Source: CAYXZO01 sp964469505 (GTDB lineage: Bacteria; Fidelibacterota; UBA8477; JABMPR01). From it: a stretch of DNA of 15,289 nt. Below, piece after piece: positions 6,567-13,607 of the stretch. Where the stretch lies: NCBI GenBank assembly GCA_964469505.1, contig CAYXZO010000052.1, forward strand, positions 1-15,289. Direction: 5' to 3'. Positions within the stretch are counted from its first letter, which is position 1. Each line of letters starts with the position of its first letter. Below the pieces are notes generated by a model. That model was not told the origin of the DNA and searched no databases. It worked only from the letters and a program-made list of their open reading frames with translations. The position numbers and the translations under genes were made by a program.

Positions 6567-7928
6567 CTAGCCTATCTGTTCCCTCACGCGCCGTGGTAGT
6601 CCCCAGGCGAGAACTACCATCCCCAGAATAAACCAGGTGAGAATCCGAAAAGCACCCACATAGCCGATTACCCCGCCTCCCAGACTGGCAGCCAAGCCTC
6701 CCACGGCGTTGCCGCTGATAAGCTGTCCGATTTTAGTCAGCAAAGAAATAAGTCCCTGGCCGGCGGCTCGGTCGGTAGCGGAGGTCACTTGCAACATCAG
6801 GTATCGTAAGGGAGCTCCCAGGAGCGCCGCCAAGCCCAATCCCAGTAATAAGGCCCCGCTGTAAAAAGTGAAATGCGACAAGGGCGGCCAGCTGATCACG
6901 GCCGTTCCCACCGTCAACAGGGAGGTGCCGGCAAGAATCACCCGCCGGGCGCCAAATCTATCCAATAGACGACCGGCAATAGGAGCACCAACGGCCAAGC
7001 TAATTACCAGAGGGACTAGCATAAAACTGGCCGTTGAGTGGCTGATGTGGAAAGCCGCTACCAACAGGGCCGGTACGAAAACCATTACACCTTCAACCAC
7101 CCCGGCTCCCACTGCCAATAATTCAGTGCGCCGGGCCAACCCGGTTCGGAATAGCTCCGGGGAAAGAAGCGGGTACTCGACTTTACGAATGCTTCGCCAG
7201 AAAGACCACCCCAGAGCCACGGCCAACAATAAAGTCATTCCAACTTTGGGAGCTAAAACGCCCCCAAGGCCGTTCTTAGCATCCCACTGATTTATGCCGA
7301 AAGCCAAGGCAGCCAAACTGGTTCCCAGTAGAAGCATCCCACTCCAATGAAAGGGACGCCGGGAAGGATGGTGGCTGGTTGGTAATATGCGTGCGGCGGC
7401 TATTAAGACCCCCAGCGCGATGGGTAAAGGAGCCAAAAACAGCCAGCGCCAGCCAAAGAGCAACAAAACACCGCCGAGTATGGGGCCAATTAGAAAGGCG
7501 ATCCCAAAGACGGCTCCGATAAGTCCCAGGGCACGTCCCCGCCGCTCAGGGGGAAAAGAATCACCGATCACCGCTGAGGCCACGGGAAAAATTCCCCCAC
7601 TGCCCAATCCTTGAATACCCCGACCGACCAGCACCCAAACAAAAGAAGGGGCTACCGCAACCACTAATGAGCCGATGATAAAAAGAGTTACATCACCCAG
7701 ATAGATCAAACGTCGCCCCCAATCGTCCGCCAGGCGGGCCATCAGAGGGGTGCCGATAAGATTGAACAGTAAGTAACTGGTGAATACCCAAGAAATAGCC
7801 CGATCGTCCACCCGGAAATAGTCTCGAATGGCCGGCAAGGCGGGCCCGATAATGGCAATGTCCAACGCTGCCATGAGCACGCCGACGAATAGTACTCCCA
7901 GAACTAGATTGTTGTTATTCCGTTGCAT
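6567..7928 (-). CDS. MFS transporter, DHA2-type multidrug efflux family
   Basis: A 453-aa major facilitator protein of the inner membrane, likely a proton-coupled exporter of drugs or metabolites. Seen: a first helix with LMAALDIAIIGPALPAI (residues about 18-34), typical of DHA2 members where an acidic residue is in TM1; motif A-like ARLADDWGRR after TM2; GRGIQGLGSGG in TM4; and the antiporter motif C, GIAFLIGPILGG, in TM5. Hydrophobic spacing suggests up to 14 helices. A GAGGAG ribosome binding site 5 nt upstream supports ATG 7928. Substrate cannot be predicted. It follows the ABC exporter pair on the same strand after 172 bp, so it may have its own promoter; an inverted repeat lies in that gap. 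Confidence 0.92.
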   Translation of the reverse strand: MQRNNNNLVLGVLFVGVLMAALDIAIIGPALPAIRDYFRVDDRAISWVFTSYLLFNLIGTPLMARLADDWGRRLIYLGDVTLFIIGSLVVAVAPSFVWVLVGRGIQGLGSGGIFPVASAVIGDSFPPERRGRALGLIGAVFGIAFLIGPILGGVLLLFGWRWLFLAPLPIALGVLIAAARILPTSHHPSRRPFHWSGMLLLGTSLAALAFGINQWDAKNGLGGVLAPKVGMTLLLAVALGWSFWRSIRKVEYPLLSPELFRTGLARRTELLAVGAGVVEGVMVFVPALLVAAFHISHSTASFMLVPLVISLAVGAPIAGRLLDRFGARRVILAGTSLLTVGTAVISWPPLSHFTFYSGALLLGLGLAALLGAPLRYLMLQVTSATDRAAGQGLISLLTKIGQLISGNAVGGLAASLGGGVIGYVGAFRILTWFILGMVVLAWGLPRRVREQIG

Positions 7929-7933
7929 TTCAG

Positions 7934-7939
7934 CTCCTC
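7934..7939 (-). promoter_or_regulatory. Shine-Dalgarno site for the MFS gene
   Basis: Read on the minus strand this is GAGGAG, 5 nt before ATG 7928. It supports the chosen start. Confidence 0.65.
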
Positions 7940-7997
7940 GGTTGTATTGCGCCCGCTACCCCCGAACAACGATTAAGAAAAATAGATTCGGCAAAAA

Positions 7998-8013
7998 GTA
8001 CAGTCTTTTGTAC
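7998..8013. promoter_or_regulatory. Inverted repeat GTACA-N6-TGTAC upstream of MFS gene
   Basis: A perfect 5-bp inverted repeat with a 6-bp spacer about 70 bp upstream of the MFS start, within the 172-bp intergenic stretch (7929-8100). Its size and place fit a dimeric repressor operator such as those controlling efflux genes, but no regulator gene is visible nearby and a short repeat of this kind can occur by chance. The rest of the stretch is AT-rich near 8040-8095, just past the ABC permease stop; I see no convincing terminator hairpin there. Confidence 0.25.
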
Positions 8014-8100
8014 GAGCGAGTTTCTTATCCTAAAAGAATGCGGCGAAATTGATTTTTTCTGGAATAACCCTTTAAAAAGAAAAGTAGAAGGCCACAAGGT

Positions 8101-8877
8101 TTAGCTATACAGGCGCCGACGCATTAAGTGAAACACAACGATCGTATTGATAAAAGCCACCACCAGCATCCAACCAACGTGCACGCCAAGGCGGGCTCCG
8201 TAACTGGGAGTTAGGAGCGCCCGCGATATTTCTACAGCATGGTACAGGGGCGTCATCCAGGCAATCTTGTCGATCACCGCCGGTAACCGGGTCAAGGGGA
8301 AGAAAATGCCGGAAAAAAGAAATAACGGAGTCAAGAACAGGGTGAAGAAATAATTGAACAGTTCAATCTCCTTGATCAGGGAAGTAAACAGTAAACCTAT
8401 GGTGGCAAACAGATAACCGGTTAGTATCAAAGCGGGGATTATCTTTAATGAAACCCAAACACCCCCAAAGCCGAAAACCAGCAAAACCAAATAGAAGGCT
8501 CCGCCGTAAATGCAGCCCCGGGTGGCACCCCAAAGCAACTCCCCGAAAGTCAAATCCACCGGCCCTACTGGAGTCGTCAGGATACCATCGTAGATCCGAT
8601 CGAAATTCATTTTAACGAACACGTTATAAGTGGTTTCCAGGGAAGCTCCCCACATGACTGAAGCCATCAACAATCCTGGAGCAATCAGGCTTAAATACGA
8701 CTGGCCGTTTATTTCCGAAACATAGGCCCCTAATCCCAACCCCATTCCCAGGAGATACAGCAGTGGTTCAAAGAAATTGGGCAAAATATTCAATTTCCAG
8801 GTACGGCGATATACCGTGGCGTTGCGTTGCCAAACGCGGAACGCGGCCTTAAAGGATAGTTCTTTTAAAATCCTCAT
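8101..8877 (-). CDS. ABC-2 type transporter permease (NodJ-like)
   Basis: A 258-aa inner-membrane permease of the ABC-2 export family. Seen: an N-terminal amphipathic region with YRRTWKLNILPNFFEPLLYLLGMGLGLG (near residues 23-50) similar to NodJ/DrrB-like permeases, an extended loop containing NFDRIYDGILTTPV where such proteins have a conserved I-Y-D/E-G-L segment, and roughly six hydrophobic segments. The region FSGIFFPLTRLP is the usual ABC-2 signature before the last helices. Its start overlaps the ATPase stop by 4 bp (ATGA), so the two are translationally coupled and almost certainly form one exporter. The substrate is unknown; family relatives export lipo-oligosaccharides, polysaccharides or drugs. 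Confidence 0.92.
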   Translation of the reverse strand: MRILKELSFKAAFRVWQRNATVYRRTWKLNILPNFFEPLLYLLGMGLGLGAYVSEINGQSYLSLIAPGLLMASVMWGASLETTYNVFVKMNFDRIYDGILTTPVGPVDLTFGELLWGATRGCIYGGAFYLVLLVFGFGGVWVSLKIIPALILTGYLFATIGLLFTSLIKEIELFNYFFTLFLTPLFLFSGIFFPLTRLPAVIDKIAWMTPLYHAVEISRALLTPSYGARLGVHVGWMLVVAFINTIVVFHLMRRRLYS

Positions 8878-9806
8878 TCCCGTAGCTCTCTACCGGTCAA
8901 AACCAGAAAAACATCTTCCAATGAACTGCGTCTCACCAGCAGGCCGGCTATCGGCCAACCGGATCGGGTGAGCCTCTTAAAAAGCTCTTCTGCATCTGAT
9001 GTATAAAGCAACCAGCGATCCCCCAAATTTTCTCTGCGCAATACTAGTTCGGGGTATTGTTCCGGTATTCTGAGCTCATAGTCTCCTTTCTGCACTTCCA
9101 CCACTTCCGGGGAGACATATTTAGCAATCAAATCCCTGGGAGTGCCCTGGGCTACAATGACACCCCGATCCATGATGATCAGCTCATCGCAAAGATGTTC
9201 CGCTTCATCCATGTAATGGGTGGTTAACAACAAAGTGATACCTTTGCGCCGTAACTTGCGAAGCCGACCCCAAACGTGATGCCGCGCCTGGGGGTCCAGA
9301 CCCGTGGTGGGTTCATCCAGGATCAACAACCGGGGATCGTTCACTAAAGCCCGTGCTATTTGCAGCCGGCGTTTGTAACCTCCGCTTAAATTGCGTACCG
9401 GTTCTCGAACTCTGTCCTTCAGCTGGAAAAAGTCTAGCAACTGTTCTATTCGGTTTTCAACCATGGAGCGGGATAGATGGTAATACCGGGAGTAGACTAT
9501 CAGATTCTGTTTTACATCCAGATCATAATCCAGACTGTCTTCCTGGGTGACCACGCCTAATTCCCCTTTAACTTGCCGGGCTTCGTGCATTATGTTCCGC
9601 CCCAGAACCCGCAATTCCCCGGCAGTTAGGGGAGAGCGACCGTAAATGAGCCGCATCAGAGTTGTTTTACCGGCCCCATTGGGTCCTAAAAAGCCAAAAC
9701 AGATTCCGTGGGGAACCTCAAAGGTTATCTCATTTACGGCGATAAGGTCACCATACCGTTTGAGAACCTTTTCCGCCTTAATTGCCGCCGAATTGAGGTG
9801 CTGCAT
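8874..9806 (-). CDS. ABC transporter ATP-binding protein (NodI-like)
   Basis: A 310-aa ATPase partner of the adjacent ABC-2 permease. Seen in order: Walker A GPNGAGKTT (residues 41-49), Q-loop Gln at about 88 (VVTQED), signature LSGGYKRR (140-147), Walker B LLILDEP (160-166), D-loop GLDP, and H-loop TTHYMDEAE with His at about 197. A C-terminal domain of about 85 residues follows, as in NodI/DrrA-type exporter ATPases, ending in RRSSLEDVFLVLTGRELRE, the characteristic tail of this class. ATG 9806 is the first in-frame start and has no Shine-Dalgarno sequence. A TATATT box directly upstream hints at a very short or absent leader. Divergent from the M55 gene across 109 bp. Confidence 0.95.
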   Translation of the reverse strand: MQHLNSAAIKAEKVLKRYGDLIAVNEITFEVPHGICFGFLGPNGAGKTTLMRLIYGRSPLTAGELRVLGRNIMHEARQVKGELGVVTQEDSLDYDLDVKQNLIVYSRYYHLSRSMVENRIEQLLDFFQLKDRVREPVRNLSGGYKRRLQIARALVNDPRLLILDEPTTGLDPQARHHVWGRLRKLRRKGITLLLTTHYMDEAEHLCDELIIMDRGVIVAQGTPRDLIAKYVSPEVVEVQKGDYELRIPEQYPELVLRRENLGDRWLLYTSDAEELFKRLTRSGWPIAGLLVRRSSLEDVFLVLTGRELRE

Positions 9807-9812
9807 GGAGTC

Positions 9813-9818
9813 AATATA
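9813..9818 (-). promoter_or_regulatory. Possible -10 box for the ABC exporter operon
   Basis: TATATT on the minus strand ends 6 nt before the ATPase ATG. A TTACTG sits 17 bp upstream of it but is a poor -35 match. If real, transcription would begin at or next to the ATG, consistent with the missing Shine-Dalgarno. Based on resemblance only. Confidence 0.25.
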
Positions 9819-9831
9819 AACCGTTTCTTGA

Positions 9832-9880
9832 TTTTCAGTAATTCCTCTATGGTCTAAGTTATCCTCAGCGCAACTGAAAA
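9832..9880. promoter_or_regulatory. Widely spaced inverted repeat in divergent intergenic region
   Basis: TTTTCAGT (9832-9839) and ACTGAAAA (9873-9880) form a perfect 8-bp inverted repeat with centres 41 bp apart, about four helical turns. It lies between the divergent ABC exporter and M55 peptidase genes. It could be paired operator half-sites or a weak stem with a long loop; chance cannot be ruled out. Confidence 0.25.
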
Positions 9881-9893
9881 ACTGTGATGTTCA

Positions 9894-9904
9894 AAGGAGA
9901 GGAG
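9894..9904 (+). promoter_or_regulatory. Shine-Dalgarno site(s) for the M55 peptidase
   Basis: AAGGAG (9894-9899) overlaps GAGGAG (9899-9904), giving two possible ribosome binding sites; the second is 11 nt before ATG 9916. It supports that start. Confidence 0.6.
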
Positions 9905-9915
9905 AACTTGAAAAG

Positions 9916-10719
9916 ATGAAGATCTTTATTTCGGCCGATATCGAAGGTGTGGCCAATATAACCCATTGGAACGAAACTGATAAAGCTCATTACCAGGAAT
10001 ACGACCTTTGTCGTCGGGAGATGACCGAAGAGGTCAAAGCGGCTTGTGATGGAGCTTTACTGGCGGGAACCACGGAAATTATGATCAAAGACGCCCATGA
10101 TACGGGGCGAAACCTATTGTTGGAAGAATTGCCTGAAATCGTACAGGTGATCCGTGGTTGGAGTGGTCATCCGTTCAGTATGGTGCAGGAGTTGAATAGT
10201 GATTTTCAAGCAGCCATATTCATCGGCTATCACTCCCCCGCCGGCTCAGCGGGTAATCCTCTGGCCCATACTATGTCTCATACTCGAATCTTTGAGGTGA
10301 AAATCAACGGACAGCGGGCTTCCGAATTCCTGATCCATGGTTACGCTGCGGCTTACTACGGAGTACCGGTAGTGTTGGTAGTGGGCGACGAGGCTCTATG
10401 TGAACATGTTCATCAGATAAACCCCCACATCTACACCGTGGTTACATTCAAAGGTGTCGGCAATTCCACCATCGCTCGGATGCCGGCCGTGGTGCATCGA
10501 GAGATAAAATTAGCGGCCCAGCGAGCCCTGGAAGATGATCCTTCACGGGCGCTACTGAAACTGCCGGCGGAATTCGAAGTGGAAGTAACTTACCACGCCC
10601 ATGAACGAGCCTATTCCAACAGCTTTTATCCCGGAGCCAAACTAGTGTCTGAGAACCAGGTGCTTTTCCGGGCCAGTGATTACCTCGAGGTATTAAAATT
10701 CTTCCATTTCTGCCTGTGA
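9916..10719 (+). CDS. M55 family zinc D-aminopeptidase (DppA-like)
   Basis: A 267-aa protein of peptidase family M55, whose founding member, Bacillus subtilis DppA, is a decameric D-amino-acid-specific aminopeptidase. Seen: SADIEGV (residues 6-12) with the zinc ligands Asp8 and Glu10, DAHDTGRN (59-66) with His61, GYHSPAG (104-110) with His106, LAHTMSH (116-122) holding the probable catalytic His118, and a Glu near 137. All positions known to matter in the family appear present and the length is normal. No signal peptide is seen, so it probably acts in the cytosol on D-Ala-containing peptides, for example from cell-wall turnover. No dipeptide permease genes are adjacent; instead it is followed 4 bp later by a large exported barrel protein, suggesting coupled expression. 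Confidence 0.93.
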   Translation: MKIFISADIEGVANITHWNETDKAHYQEYDLCRREMTEEVKAACDGALLAGTTEIMIKDAHDTGRNLLLEELPEIVQVIRGWSGHPFSMVQELNSDFQAAIFIGYHSPAGSAGNPLAHTMSHTRIFEVKINGQRASEFLIHGYAAAYYGVPVVLVVGDEALCEHVHQINPHIYTVVTFKGVGNSTIARMPAVVHREIKLAAQRALEDDPSRALLKLPAEFEVEVTYHAHERAYSNSFYPGAKLVSENQVLFRASDYLEVLKFFHFCL

Positions 10720-10723
10720 GCCG

Positions 10724-12598
10724 TTGAAATTCATAATAATACTTGCCCTGGCTCTCAGCCTGTTCCCAGAAGTCGGCGTGCCACAACCTGCCCGCCTTTG
10801 GCAAACAGACTCCCTGGAATTTCTGATCAAACGGCTAGATACTTTCGGATATTCTTATTTGAAAGCCACGCCTCCAACCGGTGGTCCCCACAGCTGGTTG
10901 TTCGGGGCTTGGGCTTTATCCCAGTTAGATCCCGACTCCATTCAAAATGTTCCTCTCTTCCCCACCTGGCAAAAACACATCCCTCATTGGCGCGCCGATC
11001 TCAAATACTTTTCCCGTCTGGATGTTTACGAACTGGTAGATGCCGTCATTAAAAATCTGCAACCACCAGCCCTAGAAGATAAATCTCACCCCTTCGCGAA
11101 CCGCACCCCGGCAGCACAGCTTTTTGCCTTTATTCAAGGACACCGATACCTCCGGATGTTGTCCCATGTGACGGGGGAAGGAGTGGTTTATCAGGCTTTA
11201 CTGCAAAGTGCCCGGACCCATCCCGATTCATGCGTGGAAGTCTTTTTCACTGCTTTGGCCCACTTTGCCAATCCTAGAATTAGTGCCGCTTTTCGACAGG
11301 CGGTGTCCAGTCCGCAACCGGCCGATGTGGGGATCAAAAAAGTAAAGATCAGCTCCCAGCGGGTGATATTTTATTTTACCGCTGGTAGCCCCTGGGTTTT
11401 TCCCGTGGACCTGGAATTGATTCTCCAGGGAGGGGATACCCTACGCTTGAAAGCTGTCTGGCCACTACCCGATCAGCCCCTGGAAATCAGGTTAGACAAA
11501 CCGTTACAAGCCGCAGTTCTGGATCCGGATCGGGTTCTTATTGAATACCGACGGCTCGACAACCGCTGGCCCCGCTGGCGAAGGTTTGTGAGCTGGCAAC
11601 CACTATTTCCCCTTCCCGATTGGGAACGTTTCCCGGTCGCCTTGGTGCCTCTACTCGAGGAAGATGAACATTACGGCTGGCAGTATGGTGTTAAAATCCA
11701 AGGTGGATTGGGCATCAATTTGCTTCCAGTCCTTCCCAGTGATTACGCCCATCATGTATTGCTGCGGATTCGTCGTAGTCCTACAGGGTTGCCACATACT
11801 TCCATCAGCTGGAATTACAACACCCCCCTCTCCTGGTCGAAACTGCTGTTCCTGGGACTGTCGGGCGTAACCCACCCGGATTATGAGCAGCAGCAAATCA
11901 CTCTGATACATTACCTGGATCAGATTACTTATCCGCTCCAGGGGCTGGAACTCAGCTATCGGCGGCTACGGCTCCGATTGGGGCAGGTCACCTACCGGTA
12001 TGAACCCCTCTGGGGACCGCGGGAAACCATCAGTTACTCTGGAATCCGCTACACCCGGTTGACCTTGCTGAAAAGCGGCAATCGTTTATTTCTGGAAGAA
12101 CGACTTTTACGAGGCCAAAGCTCCCTCACCGCCCCTAAAGGCTTTTACCTCTGGCGTCAACGGGTGGATCTCACCGGCGTATTCTTTGGCTGGTTGTCGG
12201 GTAATCTGGTACTAATCGGAGGGGCGGAATCCAATTCCGTGCCCGAAGGCTTTGCCTTTCAGATGAACTCTTCCGAGCGGGACGAGGCGGCCCGGTTGCC
12301 GCGCTTTCTGGGGCAGCCCGAGCGGTTGTCAGTAACGCGCTCATATGCCGGGGTTTATTTCTCCACCGGTTATTGGTTCGCCGGCTGGCGTCTAAAATGG
12401 TTCATATCCACTCTGTTGTTCGGTAAGCGGTACCAAGACCTGGGACAAACTCCTCCCAGTCAAGCCCTGGGAGTCGGTCTGGAGTACCAATCTTTCTTTG
12501 TTTTAGGACTTTATTTTCCGTTATGGCAATCCCAGCCTGCCCCCGGTGAGGAGGAGTGGGCTTTAAGGGTCCAATGGCAATTCAGCTGGAATTTATAA
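10724..12598 (+). CDS. Exported protein with M1-peptidase-like remnant and predicted outer-membrane beta-barrel
   Basis: I do not recognise this 624-aa protein as a named family. It begins at TTG 10724, 4 bp after the M55 stop, with a short positive N-terminus and hydrophobic stretch (IIILALALSLF, residues 4-14) typical of a signal peptide; no ribosome binding site is seen. Residues about 140-285 resemble the C-terminal part of M1 aminopeptidase-like proteins: a helical RYLRMLSHVTGEGVVYQALL region, then strands ending in AVLDPDRVLIEYRRLDNRW, like the LDPD...D.N..NN ending of that class. No HExxH zinc motif exists anywhere, so it is not an M1 peptidase. From about residue 318 to the end, alternating hydrophobic/polar strands rich in Tyr, Trp and Arg suggest a beta-barrel. 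The last strand ALRVQWQFSWNL alternates and ends in a hydrophobic residue, like the outer-membrane assembly signal. Function unknown. Confidence 0.8.
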   Translation: MKFIIILALALSLFPEVGVPQPARLWQTDSLEFLIKRLDTFGYSYLKATPPTGGPHSWLFGAWALSQLDPDSIQNVPLFPTWQKHIPHWRADLKYFSRLDVYELVDAVIKNLQPPALEDKSHPFANRTPAAQLFAFIQGHRYLRMLSHVTGEGVVYQALLQSARTHPDSCVEVFFTALAHFANPRISAAFRQAVSSPQPADVGIKKVKISSQRVIFYFTAGSPWVFPVDLELILQGGDTLRLKAVWPLPDQPLEIRLDKPLQAAVLDPDRVLIEYRRLDNRWPRWRRFVSWQPLFPLPDWERFPVALVPLLEEDEHYGWQYGVKIQGGLGINLLPVLPSDYAHHVLLRIRRSPTGLPHTSISWNYNTPLSWSKLLFLGLSGVTHPDYEQQQITLIHYLDQITYPLQGLELSYRRLRLRLGQVTYRYEPLWGPRETISYSGIRYTRLTLLKSGNRLFLEERLLRGQSSLTAPKGFYLWRQRVDLTGVFFGWLSGNLVLIGGAESNSVPEGFAFQMNSSERDEAARLPRFLGQPERLSVTRSYAGVYFSTGYWFAGWRLKWFISTLLFGKRYQDLGQTPPSQALGVGLEYQSFFVLGLYFPLWQSQPAPGEEEWALRVQWQFSWNL

Positions 12599-12685
12599 GT
12601 TAGCCTGGCCTAAAATCCGACCGCCGCCCACCCGCACCGTTTCTCTCCTCGACAGGTTAGAGCAGTTAAGATTTTAAAGAAAATG

Positions 12686-13597
12686 CTACTGTATGCGAGC
12701 CCGGGGGTGAAAAGTGGAGTAAACTTCCTGGAGATAGTTCAAATCCAGGTGGGTGTAAATCTGGGTGGTGGAAATATCCGCGTGTCCCAACAGCTCCTGC
12801 ACAACCCGTAGATCAGCTCCCCCCTCCAGTAGATGGGTGGCAAACGAGTGTCGGAAAGTATGGGGACTGAGCGCTTTTGTTATGCCGGCGGCTTTCGCCT
12901 GGCGTTTGATGAGAAACCACACTCCGGCCCGGGTCAGGCCTTTACCTTGTCGGTTAAGAAAAACCACTCCATGGGTCAGGCGCCCTTTTTGAAGCAAGGG
13001 TCTGGCTTCCACGATGTAACGATCCAGCCAGTGACGAGCCGAAGCCCCCAGAGGAACCAAGCGCTCTTTGTTTCCCTTGCCGATTATGCGTACCAGTCGC
13101 TCCTCCAGATCCAATTGGTCCAGCGTAAGTTGGCATAGTTCGCTTACCCGCATTCCCGTGGCGTACAGAGTCTCGAATAAGGCGCGATTACGCAGCCCCA
13201 GCGGTACCTCATCAGTGATGCTTTCCAGAAAACGCTCCACCTCGGCGATGGTTAGTACTCGCGGCAAATGAGCCGGTAAACGCGGCGAATCCAGATAACT
13301 GGTTGGGTCCTCGGAAATCAATCCTTCTTGGACCAGAAACTTATAATAACAGCGTAGCGCCGAATATTTCCGGGCCAGGGTGCTGGGAGTGAACCGCTGG
13401 CGACTCAGTTCCCGCACATAAGCTACAAGCGCTTCCTGGTTTACTTCCCAAGGGTGGTGAATATGGCGTTGGTTCATAAAGGCCCAAAACTGAATTAGGT
13501 CCCGCATGTAAGCCTCCTGGGTGTTGCGGGCCAGATTACGTTCCACCCGTAGGTAATCTTGAAAGTCTCCCAGAAAAGCTTCGAGTGATGGGGACAA
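12686..13597 (-). CDS. xerD: Tyrosine recombinase, XerC/XerD-like
   Basis: Site-specific recombinase of the lambda-integrase class; Xer proteins resolve chromosome dimers at dif near the terminus. Seen, numbering from TTG 13597 (303 aa): an N-terminal SAM-like core-binding domain (YLRVERNLARNTQEAY), then catalytic residues Arg about 150 (ATGMRVSEL), Lys about 174 (GKGNKER), His246 and Arg249 (HTFRHSF), His about 272 (LGHADI), Tyr about 281 (IYTHL), and the family ending HPRA. All are intact. Longer in-frame starts at 13672 or 13660 would overlap the upstream gene by more than 50 bp and add an unrelated tail. TTG 13597 gives a standard Xer length and N-terminus and lies 10 bp past the GGGPS stop. 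XerC versus XerD cannot be decided, and an integron or phage integrase is less likely given the length and neighbours. Confidence 0.92.
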   Translation of the reverse strand: MSPSLEAFLGDFQDYLRVERNLARNTQEAYMRDLIQFWAFMNQRHIHHPWEVNQEALVAYVRELSRQRFTPSTLARKYSALRCYYKFLVQEGLISEDPTSYLDSPRLPAHLPRVLTIAEVERFLESITDEVPLGLRNRALFETLYATGMRVSELCQLTLDQLDLEERLVRIIGKGNKERLVPLGASARHWLDRYIVEARPLLQKGRLTHGVVFLNRQGKGLTRAGVWFLIKRQAKAAGITKALSPHTFRHSFATHLLEGGADLRVVQELLGHADISTTQIYTHLDLNYLQEVYSTFHPRARIQ

Positions 13598-13607
13598 GGG
13601 TTTAGTG

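Noticed and set aside
6868..7614. Plus-strand open frames opposite the MFS gene (6868-7290 and 7387-7614)
   Set aside because: Their translations are low-complexity, Ala/Pro/Thr/Arg-rich shadows of hydrophobic transporter codons, with no start signals or domains.
12599..12685. Convergent intergenic stretch searched for a bidirectional terminator
   Set aside because: Only weak 4-5 bp stems were found (for example an ATTTT/AAAAT pair next to the xer stop), without a GC-rich stem plus T-tract.
12686..13597. Tyrosine recombinase as a sign of a mobile element
   Set aside because: Length, full catalytic set and HPRA ending fit housekeeping Xer, and it sits in a tight metabolic operon with no phage genes, direct repeats or tRNA nearby.
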